From contig JAIWNI010000222.1 in assembly GCA_025331435.1 (NCBI GenBank), positions 1 through 21,196 on the forward strand: 21,196 bases of DNA, given 5' to 3'. Each line of letters begins with the position of its first letter. Position 1 is the first letter of the stretch. Below, piece by piece: positions 9,601 through 19,475 of this stretch. The notes under the pieces were generated by a model. The model had not been told where the DNA came from and made no database searches. It saw nothing but the letters and a program-made list of their open reading frames with translations. The DNA is from Choanephora cucurbitarum (Eukaryota; Mucoromycota; Mucoromycetes; Mucorales; Choanephoraceae). Position numbers and translations under genes: made by a program.

Positions 9601-11291
9601 CGAAAATTTTTTTCTTTTTGAGGTCATGCAGCAATTCACGAAGCTTCAAGTTAAAAACTCGAGCAACTATATCAGGACGATCTGCTGCAGTTTGGATAGG
9701 CCTTTGGCTGTTTGGATCTTTGATCAGCTCATTGGTTATCTCTTCCCATTTCGGGTTTGCAGTGAAAGTGATAAAAAAGGTGGGCTTGCCGAAATGTCTG
9801 ACTATAGCCATTGAGTCTTGATAGATTTTGGCCATAAATCTTGGACCACCTGTATAGCTGCTTGGCAATACGAACTTGGTTCGAATCATACTCAAATTTC
9901 TATTGTCATGAGCTAGGGCATCCGTTAAGCCATTATACACATCGGCTCGCAAGTTTTTCTGGTTATCTCTGATCCATTCAAGCTTGTTCTGATCACAGAT
10001 AGCCCAAGCGTCGCCAACATACTGCTGAAATAACTTCTTAGACAAAAAAAGAGTAGGAAACTCATTTGCTCTAGTATGAAGTCTAAAGCGATAAAATGCT
10101 CTTTGAGAAAGTCTATCTCTCTGACGCTCAACCACAACATCACTATTAGGAAGATTGACAGCTGAAGGTCTCAAACCCCAATGCCATCCATAATCACCAC
10201 GTGGAAACAGCAAGACATAATGCAAAGGCATGTATGCTGCATGTGTTTGATTGATCCTCTTCAAAAGGCCAGTGCTTTCCTCACTACCATTGCGGTAAGT
10301 GATTCGAATATCTCTGTAGCTTGATCCTGCAAACTCAGTGGGGATCACAGCTGCTATCTCGCTTGAAGTGGGGCAAGTTCTCCGTTCTTCTGTCATTTCC
10401 TTTGACTAATTCCATGGTCATTTGAGGACTGAGTCTAACATGAAAAGGAGTTGAAGTTTCCTCAGTTGACGATTGTCTTTCGTATTCCTCCTTCAAAATC
10501 TCATGCGCATGCTTATAGATGTTGACAAAAGGATTGACATTCTCAGCATGAAGCATATGAGTGAGTTGCTCAATCAAATTGACATTCAAATCAGGATTGT
10601 TTGCGGCTCTATTAGTGGCACCAAAAGCAGGATCATAGATGTAAAGCTGTGCATATGATGGTGCAGCGGTTCTATCGTCTGGATCTTCTGAGTTGCTCAT
10701 GTAATTTACCGGCCCTTGTAAGTGATAGAGCTCACCGTGGATCATAAATGAAGATGGACCAGAGCCTGATCGACCTGTTGTACTGACCGTATTGCATCCA
10801 ACAGAAGTAAAAGCAAATGCCATATTAAATTGTCTAATGTTCTTTAAGAAATGAGTAGACAACTCATGGTTACCAGTAAAAGATCCTTCAAGAGTTGAGG
10901 TGGATCTCTCAAGGCGTCTATCTTCACAGCACCATGCTTGCAACAGGTTTCCCAGCTTAAAGTAGATGCAGGGACATTAACTGGCTTTTCAGCTTTCCAA
11001 TGAAGAGCACCGCAGTGTTGACATTCTTTATTCCATACGGCCTGGTGTCCAAGAGCTAAGTCTGCCTAGTTCGGATATGTAGGCCATAGGTTTTCTAGCT
11101 ACCGAAGCTCTTGTGTTTCGAGTGCGATATTGGTTTACCCGACGTGCCTAAAATACATAGATTAGATGAAAAGTTTGTTCGCAATATATTTAAATAATTA
11201 CACGGCAGTTATCGCATGTTCTATAACGACCGGGATTAGGCATATGAACTCTGCAACCGCTACAGTGGCGAGATTCGTTGGTTTCAGACAT
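6698..11291 (-). pseudogene. Helitron RepHel protein (Helitron 1), multiply frameshifted
   Basis: A Rep/helicase protein of a rolling-circle transposon, conceptually about 1,500 residues. N-terminus (11291, ATG): C-x2-C pairs (CSGC, CDNC), a 54-bp intron (11201-11148), then a second cysteine cluster (CQHC...CCKHG). Rep nuclease: FFITFTANPKW, the HUH box GLPHCHLLLFL (His codons 9539-9547) and the tyrosine motif YINKYVYKD near 9070-9100. PIF1-like helicase: Walker A GPAGTGKT (7984-8007), Walker B IIWDEVPM (about 7755-7780), GGDFAQIGPV, GMPVMILRN, and the C-terminal HGQLYVALSRVT. The stop is at 6698. Frame breaks lie near 11055, 10880, 10371, 9320, 9183, 8340, 8103, 7945 and 7344. An in-frame TAA lies at 8781-8783. 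Several breaks fall in homopolymers. The protein order is otherwise complete, so this is either a fairly young dead copy or an active one damaged by base-calling errors. Confidence 0.88.
11148..11201 (-). other. intron in the Helitron 1 RepHel gene (54 bp)
   Basis: On the minus strand, donor GTAATT follows TGCCGT and acceptor ATTTTAG precedes GCACGT, with a CTAAT branch-like site about 15 bases before the acceptor. Splicing joins the first zinc-finger exon to the arginine-rich segment ARRVNQYRTRN in phase 0. Confidence 0.65.
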
Positions 11292-11427
11292 AGCAGTAAT
11301 AAAGTTTATAAAAGTACAGAAAAGAAAAGGGAAAATCATTTTGTGTTATACTTTGCCAATAAAGCAGTCTATCTAATTCGGCCTTTAAATTCATGTATAA
11401 TTTTCAATCATTTTGTAGTATATTATA
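11292..11427. promoter_or_regulatory. 136-bp divergent promoter region
   Basis: This separates the start codon of Helitron 1 RepHel (minus, 11291) from the start of the small gene (plus, 11428). It is AT-rich, with TATATTATAA immediately before the plus-strand ATG. Both genes could share control elements here, but no specific site is recognised. Confidence 0.4.
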
Positions 11428-11888
11428 ATGATTTGGGAGCATATTCAAGATGCTAGGGTTGTCAGCCAGAGAAACCTGGTTGTTGAGCCATTTGCTCTTG
11501 AGTTGAGCGATATGTATGCCGATCTTGGTAAGTTATTTGACGACGATATTTTATGCTTTGTAAATTAATGTATTTGGGTCTTGTAGTTCGTAGACAGTTG
11601 GTAATTGGAAATTACGATCCTGTGAACATCAGACAAACGATGACTGGTCGCGCCAACAATGAGGCCAACCCTAACAGACAAGTCGTTCGTGTTCTCAGGT
11701 TGGATCACACCTACAACAACGTTGTCCGACGACTGGAGGACAACTGGGATCACCCTTCGTTGGAGATTGACACCTTGTTGAATGACAACATCCCTCTCGA
11801 GCCTTCCGTCATGTTTGAGAGAACGGTCAATGACGGGGATGATCGTTCTGACACCGCTGGTCACCACTCGTCCATGCACCAGGATTGA
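11428..11888 (+). CDS. small two-exon gene, hypothetical protein (~133 aa)
   Basis: Exon 1 (11428-11527) starts MIWEHIQDARVV and exon 2 (11587-11888) runs to TGA. Removal of a 59-bp GTAAGT...TTGTAG intron makes one continuous frame: the single base left at the end of exon 1 plus TT gives a Val codon. The product is hydrophilic with many Asn, Arg, Asp and Val residues, has no signal peptide or membrane segment, and ends in a His/Asp-rich tail. I do not recognise the family. Exon 2 is richer in G and C than anything nearby and favours C-ending codons (GAC, AAC, CTC, GTC), like a well-expressed host gene. It sits between two Helitrons, so it may be an accessory Helitron gene, a captured host fragment, or an intact host gene flanked by insertions. 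Confidence 0.6.
11528..11586 (+). other. intron of the small gene (59 bp)
   Basis: Consensus donor GTAAGT and acceptor TTGTAG. Splicing (phase 1) joins two frames that are each open, and the intron itself contains stops in the exon 1 frame. Confidence 0.7.
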
Positions 11889-12169
11889 TCACTTTTTTTT
11901 TTCTTTGTAAAATGAAGTTTTTTTTTATTCATCGTTTATGCTAAATTTTATTTTCTGATACATTGTATCACAATAAACCCTATTTTTTATCTGTGAGAAA
12001 AATCTTAATTATGATCACCACAAGGAAGCACCAAAAAGCTTCCTCTCGAATGTCAAGTGCAAGTGCATAATCCTAATTTTGACAAACTGTCATGTTTGAA
12101 AATGTATAAAAAGAAAAAGTTTTTAAAATTCATTAGACTTACTTTTCATTCAATATATAAAAAATTATA
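11889..12169. other. AT-rich spacer with two short hairpins and TATA boxes
   Basis: No gene. T-runs at 11890-11930 directly follow the small gene. A perfect 6-bp stem with a 3-base loop lies at 11956-11970 (TGATAC/GTATCA). A perfect 7-bp stem with an 8-base loop lies at 12023-12044 (AGGAAGC/GCTTCCT). TATAAAAA at 12105 and TATATAAAA at 12154 precede the Helitron 2 start and are candidate core promoters. Neither hairpin is followed by CTRR, so neither looks like a Helitron end. Confidence 0.45.
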
Positions 12170-12476
12170 ATGTTCCATACTTTCCGTGTACGGGATAACA
12201 ACTTGTCCTCCTTTACAGCAGTTCAAAAAAGACAAGTAAAGGCTTTCCAAGACTTTGATATGAAGAAGCCTGATGGATTTTGTTGCATCTGTTTAAAAGT
12301 GCTCTATCCCGAGGATCAGCACTATAGAAGCATTAGTACCGAAACTCCCTTACCTTGCTTGGATTGGAAGCTTGAACCACTCAGCGATACTGAGGATGAA
12401 TCTATGAAGATGGTATGCAAGGAACATGTCCACACGTTGCCCGCAGATTTTTCTAAATCCTCAATGGTGTATCCAG

Positions 12477-12529
12477 GTACAATAAAATCATGGCTGCTAT
12501 ATTTTGTTACTAACATTTTTGCAATTCAG
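12477..12529 (+). other. intron 1 of Helitron 2 (53 bp)
   Basis: Donor GTACAA, a perfect TACTAAC branch site at 12508-12514, acceptor AATTCAG. Splicing after the first base of a codon joins VYPG to DLAPETKD and gives one frame through to 13856. Confidence 0.85.
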
Positions 12530-13856
12530 GTGACCTTGCTCCTGAGACAAAGGATCTCAATTACAGAGAAAGATCGGTCTTGTCTCCCATCAAGCTCATG
12601 TCCCAGATAACAAGAAAATCGACATTGTGTCCTGGAAGAATTGGTCACTTTGAAGTCAAGGGCCCTAAGTATACAACCCACAACTACGAATTCGCCGAAA
12701 TGGCTCACGGTGGTACTTTGAGTTTGTTCTTTGTTCGTGGTGACCCGTCTATGATTAGAAAGAAGAAGGTTGAAGACGCTTACCGTGCTTTGCAGCAAAC
12801 ACACCCTTTGTTGGCACGCTATGACATGCCCCAGCTAACTTTTTCTTTGGTCAACTACCACATCTCTGAGAACAAGAAGCATGTAGACATTGAAAAAGGA
12901 TGGTTGAACAACGCTCTCTTTGCAAACGAAGATGTCAATCCTCAAGCAACTGATGTCGAATTCAAGGACTTGATTATAGGCGAAGATAATGTCGGAAAAA
13001 TGATCCGCTATTCCCACTCCAGTCTGTTGGCCCTCCTCTTTTCTTACCTTTATACCACCTGCACTGGCCACTATTCATTAGTGCCTCAAAATTTGCCAGA
13101 ATTTTCAGCTCAAGAAGGGATCTACGGTTTGCCCGAGAATCAAGGCGGTGTCTCTGTTGCTACCATGAAAGAAGGAAGCTTATCTTCTTATGCAAAAAGC
13201 AGAATGCTTATTCAAGACCGAAGATTTGCAAGAGATCCTTCCTTCTTATTTTTCATGTTGAATTTGATTGAAAAGAGAAACATTGCATCTGCTAACAGAT
13301 TTGTGGTCTCCTTCAAGGGTCAAAACAACCTGAGACAAAGCGATGTCGTCAACCCTTTGACTGGAAAGATGAACAAAAACATAGTCTCCACCGTTCCACC
13401 TCAAATACGTTCATCCTATGCATACAAAAGAAAAAACTTTCTTGATCTTCAGTGCATTTTCGAGAACCTTGGTGCACCCCAGCTTTTTTTGACGTTTACT
13501 TGCGATGATAAGAGTGAAGACTTCAAAAATATTCTTCGAGACGATGCCCAATTTCCCTGGGAAGATCCTGTTCTCTTCACTCTGCACTTTAAAAGAAAAT
13601 GGCAAAAGTTCTTTACTGATTACATTTGCAAGAAATTTGCTGCTCAGATCGGGGGCATTAAGGAATTTAGCTGGGTCATGGAGATTCAAGACAGAGGTAG
13701 CCCTCACATTCATATGGTGCTTCGGACAGAAAAAAGTGTGCAAGAACTGATTCAGATGAACGTTGTTCATACTTGGTTCCCTGAAGGTACTACTAATGAT
13801 GACCCTATGATGCATGGGCTGGTTATTCGATTGCAACTTCACAAGTGCAATCTCAA

Positions 13857-13919
13857 GTAAGTTTCATTATGTCAGCTTTCTCAGAACAAAGGTACTAATC
13901 ATCAACTGTCATTGTATAG
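13857..13919 (+). other. intron 2 of Helitron 2 (63 bp)
   Basis: Donor GTAAGT, branch TACTAAT at 13893-13899, acceptor TGTATAG. Splicing joins HKCNL to YCKKGGPTRKC through an Asn codon, restoring the conserved cysteine-rich segment downstream of the HUH box. Confidence 0.88.
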
Positions 13920-14813
13920 CTACTGCAAAAAAGGTGGTCCAACAAGAAAGTGTCGCTTTGGTTACCCTAAACCTTACTCTCCTGTCACTGTCCTTGACTC
14001 TGAAAGCCGTTGTACGTACAAACGTGATGTTGGTGATGCCTATGTCAACAACCATAACCCCTACCTTTTGGCTGTTTTCCGTACATCAATGGACATTCGA
14101 TATAACGATGGGTCTGAAGCTGTTAGATACATTGCAAAGTATCTGGCAAAAGATGACTACGAAGCAAAGATTTTGCTAAAAAACATTCAGCTTCAAAATC
14201 AAGGCTATTATAAAAGAACATCGTACGTATCAGAAAGAGAGCACTACTCGACTCGTATCGTTGGAGCAGTAGAAGCAACTTACGACTTAATGGGATTGAG
14301 AAAGCATAGCAATTTAAGAAACGTGTTGTTCTTGAGTACAAGTCTTATTGGTCAAGATACAAGGCGTTTGCGAACTGATATTAAGGAGCTGGATACTGAA
14401 GATGACAAGATATATTCGTTTACCCCAGTTGGTATGTCTTTTATTCACAAGCAGCTAGATACAAACGAGACCTCTAACTTTTTCTATGTAGAAATTTGTG
14501 AAAAGCGAGAAGGTGCAGAAGGCTTGACTATGCCACAATTCTTCAGCTTTCACAAAAGGGTTTATAAAGACATTAGATACACTACTGTAAGAAACGTGAT
14601 TCGCCCTTACTATCCCCTAACCGCTGCCAGAATACGTCCAATGTTCGCGTTAACTCGTATTCAAGCTCATCGAAGACAAGCCTCTCTTCTGAAGAACGTT
14701 TAATCAAAGCGACATGAATGGCGAAAGTTTTTACTATCAACAGATAGTGCTCAAGCTTCCCATTTTTAACACTACTTATCAAGACGAAATGAGTCGCTTT
14801 GGATCATTTAAAG

Positions 14814-14871
14814 GTTAGCCGTACTCAACTGTCGTAAGAGTGGCTCAGAAATACTAACTGTAGCAAAACAG
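14814..14871 (+). other. intron 3 of Helitron 2 (58 bp)
   Basis: Donor GTTAGC, a perfect TACTAAC at 14852-14858, acceptor AACAG. Splicing joins SRFGSFK to DYYEHLLNEGE through a split Asp codon. Confidence 0.75.
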
Positions 14872-15154
14872 ATTATTATGAACACTTGCTGAATGAAGGC
14901 GAGATTGAAGCTCATAAAGGGTCAACATCAATTCATTAGATGACATTGCTGATGTGGAAAGAGGTCTTGATGCTTGTCGCGACGAACTCTCCATGATGCA
15001 ATCTATGGCTAGTCAAAGTCAAAAGAGCATCTTTGAACAAGTCATCACTGAACTTGAGCTCAATTCAACTGCAATCATATCTGGAGCCGCTGGAACAGGA
15101 AAGTCGTTTGTCTTAAGGATGCTAGAAAGACACTATAGACTACAAGATTATAAG

Positions 15155-15216
15155 GTAACTGAGTATTCTTTGAAAACAACTTCAGATAACTAATTAGATA
15201 CGTTCAATTCATATAG
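15155..15216 (+). other. intron 4 of Helitron 2 (62 bp)
   Basis: Donor GTAACT, branch-like TAACTAA at 15187-15193, acceptor CATATAG. Phase 0. It joins the segment after Walker A (ending QDYK) to VFKMAPTGVAAHN, the next conserved helicase motif. Confidence 0.8.
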
Positions 15217-16309
15217 GTTTTCAAGATGGCACCAACTGGTGTAGCTGCACACAACATCGTTGGTCAGACAGTGCACAGATTTTTTGGTTTGACAAATGTG
15301 TCTGCTGTTCCCAACTTTCTTGTTCTCGATCAATATGTCAAGCTCTATCCAAAGATACTCTTGCTTATTGACGAATATCCAATGATCAGTGCCAAACTTT
15401 TTGAATCAATCGACGATGCTTTAGTTAAGACTACACAAAGAGCCACCATTATGGGAGGGATCAAGACCAGTTTTCTTTGGAGATGTTGCTCAACTCTTAC
15501 CCATTCAGCATAAAGAAGGCAAGATCTGGGAGTCTGAATTATTCAACGCTGTTCCTCGCTTTTCTCTCACTGATCCCGTCCGACAGCAAGATGAACGCTT
15601 TGTTGAAATTCTAAACAAAGTACGAAACTACCAGTTTGACGAATCAGTCATCTCATTCATCAATGAGAGAACTGTTCTCAAATGTGACCTTCCTCTTTCC
15701 TGCTTGCGTCTTTACACCACTAGACAGAGAGTCACTACAGCGAATCAAAAGGACTTCACTGGTTTCCCTGGTGAAGAAATGGAGTTCAAAGCACAAGATT
15801 CTTTTGTTGGTAATGAGCGCACTGCCAAAATCGCTTTGAGGGAAACAAGACTTCTAGACAATCTCTTCCTGAAGCCAAACATGCCTGTCATGGTCATTCA
15901 CAACCTACATGTCCCCAGTGGATGGGTAAATGGTACCATTGCTCTAATTGAATACATGGAAGAGGAAAACATATGCCTGAAGAAGACACTGCCCAATGGA
16001 GATGATGCTATCTACTGGATCCAGCGCATAAGTCGCCAAGTGCCTGGTACTAGCTATGCAAGGACACAGTTTCCTATCGTTCCTGCTTTTGCAACAACCA
16101 TTCACAAGGCACAAAGCGCAACCATCGACTGTGTAGGTATCCACTTGGACAACATGCTTTCACATGGTCAACTCTACGTTGCCATGTCTCGAGTAAGAAA
16201 GATCGAAGATTTGTACTTTTTCGGGGCTGAAATGCCGCTTAATATCAAAAGAAAATTTGGTGCTGATGTAGATGCAGTAGAAATTGTTAGAACTAAAAGA
16301 CGCTCATAA

Positions 16310-16604
16310 TCACTTTTGTAATTCAAAATAAAATATCCTTTGTCTAAATCTCAATCATCGTTCCTTTCAAACGAGTTCAATCAGAACTAAAACATCACCG
16401 ACGAACATCCCCGATCCATGAGCAAATTGATTGGCTGCCGTTTTGGACTGCCATAATTTTTGAGCTGAGCTGAGCTGAGCATACAGAACAGCACTCTCTT
16501 ATTTATTTTTTTTATTTTTTTTTTTTTTTTTTTTCTATTATTTTTTTTTTGTCTTTTCCTTTTCTTTTCTATTTTTTTTTTTGAATACGCTTTTTTTTTG
16601 TTCA
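16310..16604. other. low-complexity non-coding region: TGAGC microsatellite and poly-T
   Basis: No gene. (TGAGC)4 occupies 16461-16480. From about 16499 to 16600 the plus strand is almost only T with scattered A, C and G. Helitron 2's 3' end and the Ty3 unit's 3' end should lie here, but no hairpin plus CTRR and no second LTR copy are visible. The lysine-rich minus-strand open frame through the poly-T is a composition artefact. Confidence 0.6.
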
Positions 16605-16617
16605 TCCCTCCCTTCCC
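16605..16617 (-). other. polypurine-tract-like sequence
   Basis: On the minus strand this reads GGGAAGGGAGGGA and is followed at once by TGAAC. A purine run directly before a TG start is how the plus-strand primer and the 3' LTR border look in LTR retrotransposons. It begins only 22 bases after the pol stop. No matching TGAAC start is seen in the 5' LTR within the window, so the assignment is tentative. Confidence 0.4.
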
Positions 16618-16639
16618 AACCTATGATGAATCTTGTTGT

Positions 16640-19475
16640 CTAATAAAAATCTAGTCTTGATAAGGCGTCAGCTGGATTGTCACAACCCTTTTTGTATTCG
16701 ACGCGGATAATTGTAACCCATCAAACATGCTTTCCACCGTTGCAACTTTGGACTTGGCTTGTCATTGTTGAATATATATTGAAGGGCTGCATGGTCACAT
16801 TTGATCACGAAAGGAGTTTGATTGCTAAGATAATAACGGTATCTGTTGACTGCCCAGATGATGCATAAGGCCTCTAAATGAGATACGGTATAATTCAGTT
16901 GAGTGTTGTTGAGTGACTTGGACCCATAGCTGATGACTGTTTCATTCTCTGCTGATCCAGTTGGTGATTGTGACACTATCGCACCTAATCCCTTGTAGCT
17001 AGCATCAGTTGTTATAATTTCTACTTGTTCCCTTATTGGATAAGATAGAATGGGTGGTGAGATCAGAGTACTCATGAGGTAGTTGAAGGAGTCTTGTTGC
17101 TGTTGGGTCCACTCGAACTGAGCGTTTTTCTTCATCATTTTCATGAGTGGCTGGCATCTGGCATTATAGTCTTCTATGAATCGTCTAAAGTACCCTGTCA
17201 TTCCCAATAAGGTTCTAACTTCATCTATATTTTTCGGTTCCTTGATCTTCAGAATTTTCTTCACATTATCGTCGGCAGGTCTCAAACCTTCGCCTACTTC
17301 ATGACCTAAGTATACAACTCGTTTCTTCATCAAGTTGCATTTTTCTAATCGGAGACGGAGATTTGCTTTTCTGCATGCTAAAAATACAAGCTCCAAGTGC
17401 TGGATATGATCTTGGGCGTTTCTAGAATATATGATAACATCATCTATAAACACATACAAAAATTTACCAATGTAACTCTGTAAAATATCCGTCATTGCGC
17501 GCTGATAGGTTGAAGGGGCTCCTGTGAGTCCAAAGGGCATCACATTGAATTCAAAACATCCAAATTTGGATACAAATCCAGTTTTTTCGACACTATCAGG
17601 ATGCATCTTGATCTGCCAAAATCCTTGAGCGGCATCTAACGTTGAGAATATTGTGGCACCTCCTAGCGAGTCAAGTACTTCTTCAATGTGAGGTATCGGG
17701 TAAGATTGTTTCTCTGTAATTTTGTTCAACTGCGTGTAATTGACAACAAGGCGGAATTTTCCATTTTTCTTAGGGACAAAGAAGATAGGTGCACAATACT
17801 TTTCATGTTGACTTGGCTTGATTATATTCAACTGAAGAAGATTGTCTAATTCTTCACGCAGACTTTCTTCTTCGTCTAATGTGAGTCGGTAAGGCTTGGA
17901 TCTCACTGGTTGACTGGAAGTCGTTCTGATTTCATGATATACTCCATCGACTACACCTAGACCATTGAATTCTACAAAACAATCTTTGTACCTATCAATC
18001 AAATCACTTGTTTCTTTACCCAGTTCGTGTCCATCTTCTGGGAGTACGTCTTTGAGGAACTCGGGTTGGCTTACAACATCTTCTTGGTAGGAGTTTACTT
18101 CTACAATTTTTGAATTTCCTGTATCTATTTTCAAATGGTTTCCTACATTGTACACTTGTACAGAATATATAGGTATGCTATCATTTGGTTCATATTTGTT
18201 ACCCAATTCGTTATTATCTGGTATACATGAAACTTCAATGTTATCCAATCCCTTTTTAGTGGGTATTACAATAGTTTCTGCATTGTTTGTCAGGCGAATG
18301 TCGTGTTGTTTAATCCAAGGGCGACCTAATAGACAACTCTCTTTTGAGCGTTGAGATTCATCGATGCAAAAATGTTCTCTTCTTAATTTGCCACCAATGC
18401 GCACGTCGACATCAATTGCTACTTTACAATTGACTATTTTTCCATGACTAGCAAATCCGCTAAGTGGTATGGACTCTGCTGTGTTAGGCTTGATATTTAA
18501 TCGTTGAGCCAGTTTGCCACTCATGACAGACACCGAAGTACCAGAGTCTAGAACCGCTTCAACTGGTTGATTGTTGATAACTATCAAGACTCGACACGGT
18601 TTTGAATCTCGCATATCTTCTGCTCGGAAGGGGTAGTCAACATGGCTGTCGTTTTCATCATCTGTATCAAATATATCGCTCCTGGTAGAGTCGAAATCAT
18701 ATTCTGAGTCACCATATTCTGAATCGTAATCACTGTCAGTTTCTGTAGATTGTGAGGTAAGGCTAAGGGATCTTTGGTACTCTTCTTCATCTAATAACCC
18801 GTTGGCTCTGAGTGCGTTGATTATCATAGGTTCATCTCTATTTCCTTGGCCTTGCCGATTTGCTACTTCCGGTTTTCTTCTTGGTTTTCTTCTATACAAG
18901 TGAGTTAAACCTAATTTTACATCTTGTGCAGCCTTTCTGTTTTCGGCTAAATATTGACTAATGGGTAAAGTTATCATTGTTCTAGAGAGTTTATCCCATG
19001 TCGATTCAGTAGGGACTTCTACTTCCAATCTTCTTTGCTGTCTACGTGGTCTTTTTCCTTTATCAGGGACCTTTCTGACTGTACTTTGTCCATTGTTAGG
19101 ATCACTCAAATTATGTTGTGGACTCTGAGATTGAATGTTTGTGTGATTTGGATTTAATTGATTTTGCTGAAGCTGAGGAGTCATGGGAATTTCTGTGGTT
19201 TGTGATATGGATGGTTGTGCAGCAGTGCTGGAAGTACCAACATATGTATTCAGCCTTTTGCTTGGGTTTAATGGTTGTGCGTCTTTACTGCCTTCGGATC
19301 TCTCTTTTCGTTTTACTGTGTTGATATCTACTTCGCGCTGTCTATTTACTTCGACGATGTTGACTTGGGATTGTGAATTGTTTTCTAAATGTGAACTGCT
19401 ATTATGGGGATGTAGAGAATTAGTTTTGTTTTGGACATCAGTATCATCCCTCGAATCTACTGACGCCCGTTCCCT
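16640..19475 (-). CDS. pol: Ty3-like Pol: protease, reverse transcriptase, RNase H (no integrase)
   Basis: The frame opens at the -1 slip site within the end of gag. Its first in-frame Met is at 19184, about 97 codons later. Counting from that Met: basic and acidic linker (1-190), aspartic protease VLDSGTSVSV (active site D213-S-G), reverse transcriptase (about 450-625) with FRLVVNYTQLN, MPFGLTGAPSTYQ and catalytic FIDD (D581, D582), thumb/connection, and RNase H with D727, E771 and D797. Near 16706 one extra base shifts the frame. The other frame finishes RNase H with GCDNPADALSRL and stops at 16640-16642. Elements of this group normally continue into a zinc-binding and DDE integrase of several hundred residues, and none follows here. 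Expression would be as a Gag-Pol fusion. Reverse transcription would occur in virus-like particles. Confidence 0.9.

Larger units (their letters stand above)
6484..11291 (-). mobile_element. Helitron 1 (rolling-circle transposon), 5' end not defined
   Basis: The low-coordinate side carries a typical Helitron 3' terminus (CTAG preceded by a hairpin) with a T next to it on the minus strand, as expected for insertion at AT. The RepHel gene fills the body. The 5' end, which should begin TC on the minus strand after an A, was not identified. The coordinate 11291 is only the start codon, so the element extends further and might include the small gene at 11428-11888. Confidence 0.75.
12170..16309 (+). 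pseudogene. Helitron RepHel protein (Helitron 2), intron-containing, frameshifted
   Basis: A second Rep/helicase protein, conceptually about 1,300 residues, in five exons: 12170-12476, 12530-13856, 13920-14813, 14872-15154 and 15217-16309. The N-terminus has a CCICLKVL cysteine motif. The Rep part has LFLTFTCDD, the HUH box SPHIHMVL (His codons 13705-13713), a cysteine-rich YCKKGG...RKCRFGYPKPY, and the tyrosine motif YIAKYLAKDDY (14128-14160). The helicase part has Walker A GAAGTGKS (15083-15106), APTGVAAHNI, Walker B LLIDEYPM (D and E codons 15370-15375), then GDVAQLLPI, MPVMVIHN, TIHKAQS and HGQLYVAMSRV. Frame breaks occur at about 14675, 14712, 14930 and 15469. The exon structure and sequence differ throughout from Helitron 1, so this is another lineage rather than a duplicate. 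No terminal hairpin with CTRR was found after 16309. Confidence 0.87.
12170..16309 (+). mobile_element. Helitron 2, ends not defined
   Basis: The extent covers the coding region only. Neither a TC 5' end nor a hairpin plus CTRR 3' end was located, so the element boundaries are unknown. Gene orientation is opposite to Helitron 1, so the two are head to head with the small gene between them. Confidence 0.6.

Noticed and set aside
9885..9896. GGTTCGAATC as a tRNA T-arm
   Set aside because: It lies within the Helitron 1 Rep coding region and no acceptor, D or anticodon arms surround it.
13411..13842. 143-codon minus-strand open frame
   Set aside because: Antisense shadow of the Helitron 2 Rep domain.
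16387..16605. Lysine-rich minus-strand open frame
   Set aside because: It is the translation of a poly-T tract; composition artefact.
16651..16654. CTAG followed by T as the 3' end of Helitron 2
   Set aside because: It lies inside the codons for the RNase H tail on the minus strand and has no hairpin upstream.
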